Origin: Fistularia commersonii | Lineage: Eukaryota > Chordata > Actinopteri > Syngnathiformes > Fistulariidae | DNA: 64,000 nucleotides | Reading direction: 5' to 3' | Assembly (NCBI GenBank): GCA_037954325.1 | Contig: JBBMNZ010000030.1 | Location: forward strand, 1,841,501-1,905,500 | Part shown: positions 46,188 through 59,625 of the stretch, in pieces | Layout: every line of letters begins with the position of its first letter | Position numbering within the stretch: position 1 is the first letter of the stretch | Translations under genes and position numbers: made by a program | The notes under the pieces: generated by a model | The model's input: the letters and a program-made list of their open reading frames with translations, nothing else | Database searches by the model: none | Told to the model about the DNA's origin: nothing

Positions 46188-47540
46188 CTAATCTTGTCTT
46201 GCGGACTTTTTGACATGCTAACACAAGCCACTGTAGAAACCAGCATGACGATGATACACCCTGGACTAAACACAAAACAAGGTTGTAATTAAAGTAACAT
46301 TTGACAAAGTGTTTTCCATCAGAGCGGTGTATCGGCTTTTCTTTTTCCATGACTCGTAAGTTATTTTTAAAACGTCGAGAGGTACTAGGTTGCCGTGGCA
46401 ACCCCGTTTCCACCGACCTTGTTATCAAATGTACCTTTTTATAATAATGACAAATGTTTGACTCACCAAAATGCCGCCGAAGTATCAAAACAACGGGGTC
46501 TGTGCTTTGAATGGATGGCTGTGAAAGCGCCGCTGGTGTCGATCTTTTAAGGCCAGTGACGTTCACCGCATTCTGGTAAATAAAACAAGCTGCTTGTTAA
46601 GTTGAAGTACACGGGGTTTCATCATTTGTTTTGCAAGATTTTTCAAACATGTTCTATCCCCAGAGAATGAATGAAGAGATTCATCTTTAATTCAACATAT
46701 GCTCCATCAGTGAATGTCAAATTAGAATATGTGTTCATCGGGAAATAAAAGTTTGGCCTTTAGATTATTATTTTGCACACAGTGAACAGAAGTTGCCGTC
46801 AGAATGGAAATCTTCCCCAAGCAGGTTCCTCTTGGCTTCAGCTGACCGGGAAAAACAACAGATCCTGGATGCAAAACGTACGGGTCCATTAATCGGAGGA
46901 ACACGTGGACGTTCTTTCGACCGGACGTGGATGGGGAGGACGATACGAGCAGCAGTAAGGAAGTACAGGGTGCCGGTTGCTGAAAAGCTAGTTTCAGGCA
47001 AAAAGCGAGTTGTTATATGGTCAAACAAACCTTTTTCTTAAAGCACTCAGCAAGTTCCAAGAGAAACAATTGATTTTTTTTTTACTAAAGTTTCTGGATT
47101 AAACTTAAACTTCAGGAGTTATGATCTAATGCCAGTTCTGCCGGACTGTATGAGAAACCTTAAAATACAAACTAAAATATGAAAGATAGTGAATTACTTA
47201 TTAATGAAAAACAAACAGAAGGAAGAAACAAAGATATCCTACTTTAGATACCTTTCAGAGTGTTTTATATAATTTCTGATAGAAATGATGACAGACAACA
47301 TCATTTCTGGGGGATTTCGACGTACCTGAAACTTGCTGCAATGTGGATCAATATGATATGTGTCAGGGCTTGTAAATGAGTTACACGACTGCAAAAGAAA
47401 GTGCTTTAGCAATATCATAAAAACAAACTAAAATTACATTTTAACTTAAGTTTTTAAAGATATTTTTCTCTTTAAAAAAAATGCTAAAGGCCACAGACAT
47501 AAAGTGAGATTGTCATTTTTAATTAGTTGTAATGCCCCAA
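45896..47540. other. Intergenic DNA, no gene recognised
   Basis: Contains poly-T at 46154-46182. A minus-strand frame of 172 codons at 46048-46566 and two overlapping frames at about 46768-47041 have no recognisable domain. I looked here specifically for missing prrc2a C-terminal exons and found none. Confidence 0.45.
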
Positions 47541-48096
47541 ATGACCACAAGGGGGCAGCACTGCGCCCCGCGCTGCAGACACGGAGACACCGGGCGCAGA
47601 AGAAGGACCTGAGCTTTGGAGGCTGGTGTCCATCTTATTTACACCCGTGAGCTCGCCACAAATAGTTTCCATCAGACGGGTTTTGCAGCAACACAAACAT
47701 TGAAAAGCGGGTAAGCTCAAAGTAGCATTTATCTAACGGTTCCACGACGCTTACTTCTGTCATTCACGATCCGCTGGGAAGAGTTGAAGCTCTTCTTGAG
47801 GCCTGCTTTCTAACGATGCGCCATATTGAATCTCATTTTGGCTAGTAGCTACTACTAGCTTCTCTTAGTCTTAGCTTAGCAAGCTACCGTTGACAGTTTG
47901 TCGCGGCGCAGGGTTCCGCCGTGGATTTAACGACAATGCGATTTCACAGAGATGACACGTATTTATATTATGGCGTGAAATACATTTTGGTGAAATAAAG
48001 TCGCGAATGGAGTGGCGTAAGTTGAAGCGTCAATGCATTTAGCATGTTAGCTTAGTTTAGCCTAACCTATACCAGGTCCGGCTAATCACAATACCG
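47541..48096 (+). promoter_or_regulatory. csnk2b: Probable csnk2b promoter and noncoding exon
   Basis: A relatively CG-rich stretch rich in AGCTTAGC motifs ends with ATACCG followed by GTAAGT (48091-48102), a strong donor for an untranslated first exon. The first coding exon follows 170 bp later. Start site and exon limits are inferred. Confidence 0.4.
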
Positions 48097-48265
48097 GTAA
48101 GTATCCACACATAGCTCTGCATTATGAAGAAAGAATAGGTTGTAATTTTCTCAAAACACACGAAATATGACGCCAATGTCGAGCATGTGGTATTCATCTT
48201 CACTGAATGTGATTGTCAACTCCGTCTGACTATTTCTATGTATGCATGTGTGTGGATCTTTAGAG

Positions 48266-51103
48266 ATGAGTAGTTCAGAGGAAGTGTCATGGATCTCCTG
48301 GTTCTGTGGATTGAGGGGGAATGAATTCTTCTGCGAGGTGAGATTTCTCCTTCATCTGCTTCTCCACATTATTCTCAAATTTATCTTTGACAATTGAAAC
48401 TTTAACCTGTTTAACCCCACATCAACGTACCTTTCATATCGATGTGATTAAAATGCTGTGTATTTATCTGGTCACCTTGGTGGACCCACACCTGCGTAGG
48501 TGCCTTCAAAATATAAATAACATGATTTATTGTCTGTGGATTTGTGTATTTTATTTTAACCTGTGGGGTACTAAGATTAAATTTACAAATAGACCGCTGA
48601 TGCACTTTTCGGTCGTGTCTTTTATTTTAAGGGTTGATTTGTAGGTATTAACATCGCCTTGCGGTGAAGTTCCCACAAAATAATATTGTTTTTGCAACTA
48701 ATTCTCCGGCCAACAGGTGGATGAAGATTATATTCAAGACAAGTTTAACCTAACAGGGCTCAATGAGCAAGTCCCACACTACCGCCAGGCCCTAGACATG
48801 ATCCTGGATCTCGAACCAGGTCTGTATATCATTATCATGACGAATGACTACATTGTATTGTTCTCTGTTTTCTTTTCTTACATAAATGTAACTAAGATCT
48901 GGTCAATAGCTCATAACAGTGCCTCAGGAGAATTGGTTTGTAGAGAGTGAAGTGAGAATAAAAATCAAACTTTTTAAAATAAATGATGAATAAACAATGA
49001 GCTGCATCGCCTGTGTTTTCAGTACAGCTGTTCCATTCCGGAGACAGTCGTTGGTGTTCCTGACTCTTGATTCATTGCAATTCGTGCTCGGACGTAACAG
49101 TTTATTCCTCTCTTTCGCTTCAGCTCACACCGTTTGCGTGCTTGCCACTTCTCTCATGCAGCGCTTCAGTTTTCATAACGCGCAAGGTTTTCGTGTTTCG
49201 CGAATCCATTGTGCCGTAGATCTTCTGTCGCCTTTTGTTTTCTGTCCTTTTGAAGATTCACCGACACGTCACCCTTTGAAATCCGCGTCCCTGTTCTTGA
49301 ATAAAAATAAAGACCGCACTTCTATTGTGTTTCTAGAATTCCCTCTCCCCCCTTTGTCATCAAACCCCGGCAGCCATCAGAAATGCTGTGATGCCAAACT
49401 TCTTCTTTGTTCTGCAGACGAGGAGCTGGAGGACAATCCCAACCAGAGTGACCTGATCGAGCAGGCAGCTGAAATGCTGTACGGCCTGATCCACGCACGC
49501 TATATTCTTACTAACAGAGGCATCGCACAGATGGTAGGAACCTCCCTTTGCTGCTCGGGGATGCGGGGCTCCTTCCTTAGCTCTCAGTCATTTTACCCGC
49601 TGTACGCTACCTGTCGATTCAGACACACTTTGAATCGTGATGCGAGTCTCGCCGGCACTCGGTTATTCTCTGAAAAACGCGTCTGTCTGGCAGGGACAGA
49701 CTCAAGCACCGGAATTTCAGCATCCGTCATCTCGAGATGGAATGAGCCGTCTCAAAAAAACGAGTGGATTGCCACCGACACGGTTTTCTGCTTTTTCAGT
49801 TTCCAGAGTTGCGGCGAAGTGATGATTTTCTCTTTTGTAATATTCTCTCTTTCCTTCCAACCCCGTCACAAATCCAACAGATAAGAGTTGAATGCAGCCC
49901 TCCCACCATTTATTTACTCAAGAAATGTTCCAACAGACTCTCACGATAGTTTGAGATCTTTATAAACAGATGTATTAAGAGAATGTTTGTTTTTGTTTTT
50001 ATTAAATCTCCGCAGTTACATCATGCAGTCTTTCCGCTTAAATCTCTTAATAGCAACAACTGGGAAAAAAAAAACAACAATCTTTTCAGCTCTTTTCTGT
50101 CCAGGCCAAGACGTTTTTCCCAAGCAAATGTTCTGGTCCAGAATAGAATAAAATGCACTTTAATGATATCGGGGGGAAAAAGTTCACCGTCAAAGAATGT
50201 CGGGTTATGCGAGCCGCTGCTGATTAACTTGTGCCTCCTTGTTGCAGTTGGAGAAATACCAGCAGGGAGACTTTGGCCACTGTCCCCGTGTGTATTGTGA
50301 GAATCAGCCGATGCTTCCTATCGGTGAGTCGGCACACACACGCCGCACACTGGGCCCGTTATGGTCGGGGCTCTTGTTTTTGTGACTCGTAATAGCCCGC
50401 GGTGTCACGTGATGTGACGTGATGGCGACGCGCTCGTCTCGGGCTTCCCGTGACAGCGCGGAAATTATCGGGCGTCTCACTCCCTTCCGTTCACGGTGCC
50501 GTTTATTCATCCGCAGGCCTGTCGGACATCCCGGGAGAGGCCATGGTGAAGCTCTACTGCCCCAAATGTATGGACGTCTACACACCCAAGTCCTCCAGGC
50601 ACCACCACACGGATGGCGCCTACTTTGGCACTGGCTTCCCACACATGCTGTTCATGGTCCACCCCGAGTACAGGCCCAAGAGGCCCGCCAATCAGTTTGT
50701 CCCCAGGTCAGTGCGGCAGCGCGAGCGCGACGTCGTGCACGTCGGGGGTTCCGGCTAATACGGGGTGCGTGGAAGGATCCGGGGATCGCCGCGCTACCAG
50801 TCCCGTCGTCGCTCACGCCCGTCGAACGCGATAATCCTGTCAGAAATTCTACTGAAACGAGCATGTCGGGAGTTTGTTCAGCAGCGGGCTTTGTTTGCAC
50901 GTCTCTCTCTCCAACGGGAACTTTTCGACGTCCCGTCAGGGAAACTGAAACATGACGCGCCGCCGTTTCTTGATTCGCTCAACGGTGTTTGTTGTCCTGC
51001 GTCGCCCCTCAGGCTGTACGGCTTCAAGATCCACCCCATGGCCTACCAGCTGCAGCTGCAAGCCGCCTCCAGCTTCAAGAGCCCGGTCAAGGCCATCCGC
51101 TAG
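48266..51103 (+). CDS. csnk2b: Casein kinase 2 regulatory (beta) subunit
   Basis: Six exons: 48266-48337, 48717-48819, 49418-49533, 50248-50323, 50517-50706 and 51013-51103. GT-AG ends and phases agree, giving 215 aa, exactly the vertebrate length. It begins [10 protein letters not shown], the autophosphorylation site. An acidic loop (about 55-64) regulates activity. The zinc-binding site is visible as CPRVYC at about 109-114 and CPKC at 137-140, which holds the beta dimer together. The C-terminal part [10 protein letters not shown] helps dock the catalytic alpha subunit. CK2 is a constitutive Ser/Thr kinase tetramer in nucleus and cytoplasm. The sequence looks essentially identical to the human protein. 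It is followed by Ly6 genes, as in human MHC class III. Confidence 0.98.
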
Positions 51104-51319
51104 TGAGTCCAGGACGGGAGAGGAGGTGGATGGATTTACTGGAGAGGGAGAGAAGAAGAAGAAGAAGAAAACAGGATAGAATTATTATCAGAAGGGGGAG
51201 AGGACACCTGCATTTTACAAAGCTGCTCAGGTGCCCCCTCCCAACCCTGAAGACTGTATTATTTTGATTTAGTTAGGGCAAATGTAAACAAAGATTGTGT
51301 GAGTGAAGACATAAGAACA

Positions 51320-51361
<42 letters not shown>

Positions 51362-53370
51362 TGCTTGGGATTCCATGCACGTACCTTACCAAACTCGTCA
51401 GTGCCAAAAACAAGCGGTGAGTGTAGAGGAAGCGGAACAGAACAGGTTGCTGTTCCCCAGCGCCGCGGATGGGGAGGCGGGTTCCTGTGTGACGCGAGCG
51501 AGCAAACCGCAGAATACACACAGCACGCGCAGTTTGGTAAAGACCGCTGGTAAACCCGGTGTCACTGGAGCGCCACGCCACCAACCCACCGGCACCCACC
51601 CCGTGCACGCACAGGCCGGCACTCGCGTAGACAGCTCGGGGAACTTATTTGGTTTAAAAAGAAAAAAAAGAGAGAATGAGAAACCCTCCTGTCAGGCAGT
51701 GTGGCCATTTTCAGAAGGCGACGAGGAGGAGGCGAAAAAAACACCCGCGGCGACGGATCAAACCTCCGCTGAGGGGAATGGAGTGTAGTTGGATGTCGGC
51801 TCCTTTAGTTTTCTGCGTTTGTCCCCACCAGTAGACTTACCCCCTGAATCCTGATTTTATATATATATATACACACACAATATGAAGATAACTGTTAGCC
51901 TTAACAATGGGAACGTAGGATCTGGCTTAAATCCCCCCCCACCCCTGTTTATCTGGAGGTTTTTTTTTTTTTTTTTTTTGGAAGCCGCCTGTGCCAGCCT
52001 GTGTTTGACAGCCAGACTTTAGTTTTACAATCGCTCTGCCAGCGACCAGACGGGGAAAAAAAAAAGCACGGCGGGCTCGAACGACACTCCCCTGACTTCC
52101 TCCCCGTTCCCGGCCTCCGCGCTAACATTTAGCCTCCGAACGAACATCCCGGTGCTCTTTTAGTCCCCCCCCCCCCCCCTTCAGAAGCAGTGATGAAATA
52201 TTTCCCAAACTTCTCCTTTCAAAAATTCAAGGCAGTGACACACACACACACACATACTCACACACATATACACAAGGAATTTCGACAATCTGAATCCTCC
52301 AGCTCACTCCGCCGCTGCACCGACCGCGGTGGCATCTCTCCGCAGCACCACCTCAACACCTCTGTCCAGGCAACCAGCCGCTGTCCCAACCCTTCATCCC
52401 TACTTCTCAGTTTGTGTGGTTGAGATAGAGTTGTTTGGTTTTTTTTGGGGTGGGGGTGGGGGGGTGGTGGTTTCAGTAAACTAGGGAATCTGTATTTATG
52501 TGTCCAGATTTTAAACTAAAGTCAGTCCGAGTTGTCGTCTTTCTGCTACCGCGGGAGGCAGGGTGAGCAGGATTCAGAATTCTCAATAAAGTCCGATTTT
52601 CTTTTCCTACTTCCTCCTCTGGTCTTTTCACGGAAGCCGCAGTCGCGCTTTTCTTCCTCCGGGTGGCGGCAGAGAGCCGACCCCTCCTGACCTCCTCGCC
52701 GGATTCGATGGAAAGCCTCGAAAAGCGGCGGAACGCCCGTCCGAAGGAACCCGGACACGCCGGCACCGCATGTGACTCAGAGGGTGTTTTTCCGCGGCAT
52801 CACTCTTTCCAGAGGGAGGAGGCTCCCTTCGACTCAGGACGGCCTCCGTCTGCAGCCGCGGTCGTCACGCGCAGGCCTTTCCCAACCAGACGCCCTGCAG
52901 GACGGCGACCACGTGACAACCGCGCCCGCCGTTGCTCCATCTTCCCCCTTCAAGCGTTTCGTATCTGTTTATTTTTCCAAATCCTTGTGCAACGAAGACG
53001 CCGACCGCAAGGCGGAATTCCCCGAGCGGAATCTCGCAGCGCGGACAGGATGCACGAGGAACCAACCCTCCCCTGTTTGCATTGAAGCAAACGTGTTGTA
53101 ATCACAATACCGCGGAAAGTGTGTTAGCGGGTTGCAGAATTGGATGGAGACTCTTCAGGCGTACAAGAAGTTCACATATGGTGTACATTGCTCAAGTATA
53201 AATACTGTCCTGAACAGTTTATCCATCTTTCCCTGGAAACATCTATCAGAATCTCTAAACATAGATGTTATTAATAATAGTGCGGTGAGTCATTTCTGTC
53301 TCTATTCTGTATTTATAGTTTCCACAGTATAAGTTACTGCCAGAAATTGATACTTGGACTTTATGGAGCG
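51104..53370 (+). other. csnk2b 3' UTR and downstream DNA
   Basis: Holds a CA run at 51323-51359, poly-T at 51960-51979, poly-C at about 52165-52179, a CA run at 52238-52275 and a GGTGGGGG-rich stretch near 52450. AATAAA near 52585 is a possible poly(A) signal, but the true csnk2b 3' end is not clear. No other gene was recognised; frames at 52473-53101 lack family features. Confidence 0.4.
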
Positions 53371-53376
53371 GGTATA

Positions 53377-53737
53377 TACTGCTCAAAATAATAAGGGGAA
53401 CACTTGAACAACACAATGTGACTCCAAGTCAATCCCACTTGTGTGAAATCATAGTGTCCACTCAGGAAGCAACACAGATTCATTTGGACTTGTTTTAAGG
53501 ACATTACATCAAAGTTGGATCAGCTTGGAGTTTGTTTTTACACTTTAATTTTGAGTGTGATTCATAATCCAGACCTCCATGGGTTGATACAATTGATTTC
53601 CATTGATCATTTTTGTGTGATTTTGTTGTCAGCACATTCAACTGTGTAAAGAGCAAAGTATTTCATAAGAATATTTCATTCATTTAGATCTAGGATGTGT
53701 TTTTTAAGTGTTCCCTTTATTTTTTTTGAGCAGTGTA
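53377..53737 (+). mobile_element. Tc1/mariner-derived MITE, copy 2
   Basis: About 360 bp, collinear with the copy at 10028-10389 over its full length, with the same join between left and right ends (AAGCAACACAGATTCATTTG). The ends read CTGCTCAAAATAATAAGG and (right) TTCCCTTTATTTTTTTTGAG. TA dinucleotides are present beside both ends. Confidence 0.88.
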
Positions 53738-54009
53738 GTTTCGTGTTTTGACACGATCCAAAGAGTCTGTTCAAATAAGAATCAAAAGTCACGGCAAAAT
53801 CGTTCAATCATTTCAACGGACGGTCAGGATCTCGTTCCATCTGAAGATGTGTTACAATCTTTATTTCCTTTTATTCTTTTTAATCCACAACCCATTGTCA
53901 CCATTCTTGTTTTTCTGTTTCCGGCACGGTGAACATTCCCCTCGGCCACAACCGGACAATTATGGCTCTTTGTTATTTTGCATATGTCTAGTCACGCACG
54001 AATAGGCCT

Positions 54010-54240
54010 CTGTGTGTGAGTGTGAGTGTGTGTGTGTGTGTGTGTGTGAGGGACAATCCCTCTTATTAGTGGCTGTAACGGTAGATTGAACAAACAACGC
54101 ACGTATGGGATTCAATGAATTCCCATTAAAGTAGAAATATATCTGGTGACGACACAAAACACTTTTAGTGCGTTTTAAAGGTATTTTATTTTATGCGCTG
54201 CTGGTCTAACCCAACACGTCAGGCTGATGGAAGCAGGATA

Positions 54241-54278
<38 letters not shown>

Positions 54279-54290
54279 GGTCCGCCCTCC
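54010..54290. repeat. (TG)n microsatellites
   Basis: TG runs at about 54010-54048 and 54243-54278. Two tandem copies of a CCCCCGGGGCCTTCGAAC unit follow at 54411-54450. Confidence 0.9.
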
Positions 54291-54894
54291 CGGACAAACA
54301 CCGAGGATCTGTGTCCTGAACAATGAGGGCAATTCACCGGCAGGGCGTCCTCCCTCTCTGCAAACTATTTCAAAGCGCCAAGTGTGTAGTTTGTCTGGCC
54401 CCTCCCTCCCCCCGGGGCCTTCGAACCCCCCGGGGCCTTCGAACCCCCCGGGACGGCCGACGGGGCCCCTTCAAAGACCCTCGCGGGGATAATCATTACG
54501 TGCAGACGGCCCCTGCGTTGCGAGGTCATAACATCCATTTATTCAGGAGAGGGTTTATCACAACATAGCGGAAGATCCAGACAAGCTAGTGGCTGAGATG
54601 GTGTGTTTGTTGGCTGTGTCACAGTCACCTGTGCTGGAAACACACACACACACACACACACACATGTTGCTGTGCTGTTTGTTGTTTATGTGATTTAAAA
54701 GCAGACGTGACACACTGACATCTGACGTGTTGTGTCTGGACAAACATCACCCGGCTTCTGACTCTGGACTTTTCCTTCCCCCTCCCTCTTTCTCACTCTC
54801 TTTCTCACTTCTTCTCTCTCCTTCTTTCTTCACCCCATCTCACTCCTTCTCTCTCTGTTGCATAAACACCTCTATCTGGTTTTGCATAAACACC

Positions 54895-54950
54895 AATGAC
54901 CTTTGCTGACCTTTGCTGACCTTTACTGACCTTTGCTGACCTTTGCTGAC
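54895..54950. repeat. 11-bp CTTTGCTGACC tandem repeat
   Basis: Five near-identical units; one reads CTTTACTGACC. It directly precedes the polypyrimidine tract. Confidence 0.9.
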
Positions 54951-55650
54951 CCCACTCTCCTCCTTTCCTCTCCTCTCCTCTTCTCTCCTCTCCTCCTCTT
55001 CTCTTCCTCCTTTCCTCTCCTCACCTCTCCACCTCATTTCTCCTCTTTTTCTCTCCTTCCTTCCTTCGCTCCTCCTCATTTCTCCTCCTCTTTTCCTCTC
55101 CTCCTTTCTACTCCTCTCCTCCCTTCCTCCTCTCCTCTTTCCCGTATCCTCTCTTCATCTCCTCCTTTCTTCTCCTCCCCTCTTCTCCTTTTTCCTCACC
55201 TCTCCTCTCTTCCTCCTTTCTTCTCCTCCCCATTTCTCCTCCTCTTTTCCTCCTCCTCTTCTCTCCCCCTTTCCTCTCTTCTCCTCTCCTCATTTCTCCT
55301 CTTTTCCTCTCCTCCCTTCCTCCTCTCCTCCTTTCCTCTCCCTCCATCATCTGCTCTCCTCCTCTCCTCTTCCTCCTTTCTTCTCCTCCCCTCTTCTCCT
55401 CTTTTCCTCTCATCCTTTCCTCACCTCTCCTCCTCTCCTCTCTTCCTCCTTTCCTCCTCCTCCTCCTCATTTCTCCTCCTCACCTCTTCCTCCTTTCCTC
55501 TCCACCTCATTTCTTCTCTTTTTCTCTCCTCTCCCCCTATCCTTTCCTCTCCTCTTTTCCCCTCCTCTTCTCCTCCTTTCCTCCTCTCCACCTCATTTCT
55601 CCTCCTCTTTTCCCCTCCTCTTTCCTCTCCTCCCCTCTTCTTCTCCGTGT
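54951..55650. repeat. Long polypyrimidine (CTCCT/TTCCTC)n tract
   Basis: About 700 bp that is almost exclusively C and T on the plus strand. A looser pyrimidine-rich lead (54775-54860) precedes it. It produces long spurious frames on both strands. It ends about 260 bp before the ly6 TATA box. Confidence 0.95.
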
Positions 55651-55865
55651 TCCCTGGTAGATCCATCCCTCCCTCCTTCCAGAGTATCCGAGTACTCGCA
55701 GATACTCACAGCTACATTTTTTCGGCGGGGAAATTGCAGAAGAAAAAAAACTTTCCCAACTTTTCTCAAAAAAAAAAAAAAAAAAAAAAAGGTTTTTATG
55801 TCCCGGACCCTCACCTGTGCACGGGCCCGGGGGGGTGGGGGGGGGGGCATCCCAGTAAGCGGCGC

Positions 55866-55915
55866 TCTGATTGGACGGCGGTGACGCGCCCGGTGGGCGG
55901 CGAGAGGTTATAAAG
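55866..55915 (+). promoter_or_regulatory. Core promoter of ly6 gene 1 (CCAAT and TATA boxes)
   Basis: ATTGG (inverted CCAAT) at 55870-55874 and TATAAAG at 55909-55915 lie 93 bp upstream of the start codon at 56002. This spacing suits a compact TATA promoter. A poly-A and G-rich stretch precedes it. Confidence 0.65.
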
Positions 55916-56001
55916 GGACGGACGTGCAGGTGAAGATCAAGTTCGCTCCGCTTCGGATTGTAACGGACCTGCAGACGCTCCGAGCCGCCGCTGGATCCAA
56001 C

Positions 56002-56391
56002 ATGAACAGACTCGTCCTGCACATCGTGGCGGTGGGATTCTGCTTTGCAGCCGGTGAGAAAAACAACACAAAACAAAAAAAGCTTTGCGCGCACCTCACC
56101 GTGCACGACATGAGATAATAATGCTGCTAATTCTAATATGAAGCAAACACACTGGTTTGCTTTAAAATTGACTTTAAACGTTTGTTCTGCATCATTTCTT
56201 CTCAAATACCGCTGGAAAAAAATCGTTTTAAGGCTTGAATTTCTGCGTGTGTGTGAGAGAGAGTGTGTGTGTGTGTGTGTGTTTGGGGGGTAGGGTGTGT
56301 CCCCGTGTTTGGGAGTCGGCTCCGAGACAAATCTGGCTGTTGAAGCAGGATTAAAACACATTGCCTGTTATGACAAGACCCCTCCCTCCCT

Positions 56392-56433
<42 letters not shown>

Positions 56434-59253
56434 GTGAGAGGTGGAACCTGGGTGTTGCCCCACATGCATTCCCTCACCGCCTCCACCTCCATCCTGTCCA
56501 ATTATCCCAAAGCGGCGTCTGATTGGCTGCGGCCTCGGGTTCGACGGCTGGCAGAAGAAGCAGAAGAAGGTTCTGGGTGGAGACCTGGAGCTCCTGGAAG
56601 GCTGGGAGTGGAGAAGAAGGAGAAGAAGAAGGAGGAGGTGTGGGTTCCCTGCAGGTGGAAAGAGGCGTTCTCTCCCGGGTTTATTTTTCCAGACGCCACC
56701 AGAGAGACTGAGTCATGTCCCGACTCGCGGCCGCCGCATGAGAAATTCCTCATGCCATCACCGTCCGGGGCGCCGTCTCCCGTTTCCAGGGGCGACTCCC
56801 GTCCCCCGTTATTGTTTCGGCGCCATTGTGGTCGCTTCTCCCTTTGTCCCGGCAGCGCCATTGTCATCGTCTCCGGTTTCAGAAACGCACCACCTCCCGT
56901 CCCCTTTTTCGCCCCCCCCCCCCCCCCCCGAGGCCCGGCTGCAATCGCGCATCCCATAATCACTCCTCTGGTGAGATGTTTCCTCCAACCTCCTTGGAGG
57001 ACGCGGAAACGTGTCCCGTCTGAACCCTGGCTTTAAGAAGCCACTCCCGTGTGTCCACGTTGTAGATATCGTGACCGGTAAAGCCAAATGTAAGCAAACA
57101 CTCTACACACACACACACACACACGCAGCGAGAGCTACTTATTTGCACTTTCAGTGAGTTTAAAGACTTTGCATGCTTGACCTTATGTTGTTTTTAACAT
57201 CACGTCACCGGTGCTCGTCGCACGTCGCTGTGGATTCAGTGTCGCCTTGTTTTTACAGTGTTTTCCGTTGTTTTTTTTTCGCTCCAGTCGTGAAAACGAA
57301 ACGCCCTCGCGGAGCTATTCATGTTGAGTTAATGGCTTTTAGTTTCCCCCGAGTTGTTTTCCACGATGCAGGAATCCGGCTCTGGTCTTGGACGGGCGAT
57401 GAGGAAGGGTTTTGACTCCGCGGGTCGCTGCAGTTACGCTCTCTAGTGGACAGAGTTGGTGCAGAATCAACAGCCACTGTGGAGGTTTTGTGTTGAAGTG
57501 CGACGTCGGTGTTAAAATTGACACTCGGAGGCCAAACCTCGGCTCCTGCCTGCAAAAAGGGGAAAAATTTCCCGAAGTCTGCATTTCGATATCACGGGAA
57601 AGACGAACGACGCGGCCCGGCCTCGGTTAGTGACGTGGACGAATCATTCAATTTCAGTGACTCACGACTCATGATTCCCTGTCTCTGTGAATTCATTCAC
57701 TATCTTCTCACTGCCGCTGCCTAGCGAACTCCAAATAAGAGACTAGATAACAGATCACTGTCATATGACTGCTATTCTAAATTAATTTATAAAAATATGT
57801 CACGTGAATCAGTTTATTAGAACTGTTGGATGAGCAGCAGCTGTTTCAACTCCACTCATGAAGCGAACGACTCACTCAGTAACTCAAAAGAATCACTCAT
57901 TGATTCGGCGTAGTTCTCTCATGCTCGCGCAAAACGAACGACTCACTCAGTAATTCGATGAAAGAATCACCAATTCGATTGGAGTAGCTTTTACCAATGG
58001 CTCGCTCAGTAACTCAACAAAAGAATCACTCATTGGCTCAGAGTAGCTTCCCTCAATCATGAAACGAACGACTCACTCATCAATTCAACAAAATCTCCAC
58101 TCACTCTCTCAAAGTAACCTTCCCTTCTCACAAAATGAACAACTCACTCAGTAACTCAACAAAAGAATCACTTATTGGCTCGGAGTCGCTCTCCCTGCTC
58201 GCAAAACGAACAAATCACTTAGTGATTCAACAAAAGAATCAGTCACTCTCTCAGAGTAGCTCTCCCTGCTCGCAGAATGAACGACTCACTAGGTAATTCT
58301 ACGAACGAATTAGTCACTCTCTCAGAGTCGCTCTCCCTACTTGCAGAACGAACAACTCACTTAGTGATTCAATAAAAGAATCAGTCGCTCTCTCAGAGTT
58401 GCTCTCCCTGCTTGCAGAATGAACGACTCACTCAGTAACTCAACAAAAGAATCACTTATTTGCACGGAGTAGCCCTCCCCTGCTTGCGCAAAATGAATAG
58501 CTCACTCCGTAATTCAACAAAAGAATCAGTCACTCTCTCAGAGTTGCTCTCCCTACTTGCAGAACGAACAAATCACTTAATGATTCAATAAAAGAATCAG
58601 TCGCTCTCTCAGAGTAGCTCTCCCTACTTGCAGAACGAACAACTCACTTAGTGATTCAATGAAAGAATCAGTCGCTCTCTCAGAGTAGCCTGCCCTGCTG
58701 GCAAAACGAACGACTCAGTAATACAACGAACGAATCACTCACTCTCTCAGAGTCGCTCTTTCTGCTTGGGAAACGAACGACTCACTCAGTGTGTCAACGA
58801 ACGACTCACTCAGTATCTCGGAGTGGCTGCCCTTCTCGGTCGGCAGGTGACTGACTCAGTGACTCAAATGACTCAAAACCTCGATTCTCTTTGGTGAGTG
58901 ATTCGTTTGGCCCGAGTCAGTCCAAAGCGTCGAGTCTTCCGTGACTCGTAGCGTCGGCTTGAACCACCAGGGGTCAGTGAAGTACCGTTACGCTCCCCGT
59001 CATGAGATCCAGCTGTTTTCTCTCAGGGGTTTCTGAATGTTCGCCGCGGCGCTCGGACCTGCGCTCACAGGTTTGAGATAACCTTCCATCCGTTGCAGAC
59101 GTTCAACAAAACTGGAACGAGTAAAGAGGAAGAAAATGACATTTAAAAGAAACAAAAAATCGACGTTAGTCTGTTAGTATGTATATCCCCTTGATTTGCT
59201 CGGTTTATGTTTCATGTTCCTAAATTCACCAAAGTGGAAGTGACCAGAAACAG

Positions 59254-59300
<47 letters not shown>

Positions 59301-59625
59301 GTAAAGTGAAACTGAGCTTAAATGTGGGAAAACAAAGACTCCGTAGCAACATTCAAAGTAAAGTATTGCTGATGTAACCGTTGTCGGAGGAACCGAGTTC
59401 CTCACTTCTTCTTTCCTCTCCGCGGTTTGATTCGTGGAAGAGGTGTGGAGGAAGAAACATCATCAACAACACACACACACTCACACACACACACATACGT
59501 GCACATCCATACATGCTGTTGACAGTATCAGCGGTGTGTGAGAGCTGCCTGAAAGCCCTGGAGGCCCAAAGTGAGGCCGTGAATCCGGTTGAACCCAATT
59601 TCAGGTGCAACCTCATTGAGAGCAC

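Noticed and set aside
44900..48100. Search for the missing prrc2a C-terminal exons
   Set aside because: No frame resembling the conserved human C-terminal blocks was found. The absence is reported as a finding, but unannotated short exons cannot be fully excluded by eye.
48997..49884. 295-codon frame spanning csnk2b intron 2 and exon 3
   Set aside because: Exon 3 (49418-49533) is read in this frame, but flanking parts are intron sequence; the 215-aa CSNK2B splice form is unambiguous.
54933..55913. Frames of over 300 codons, Ser/Leu/Pro-rich (plus) and Glu/Arg-rich (minus)
   Set aside because: They are products of the polypyrimidine tract, which lacks stop codons by composition.
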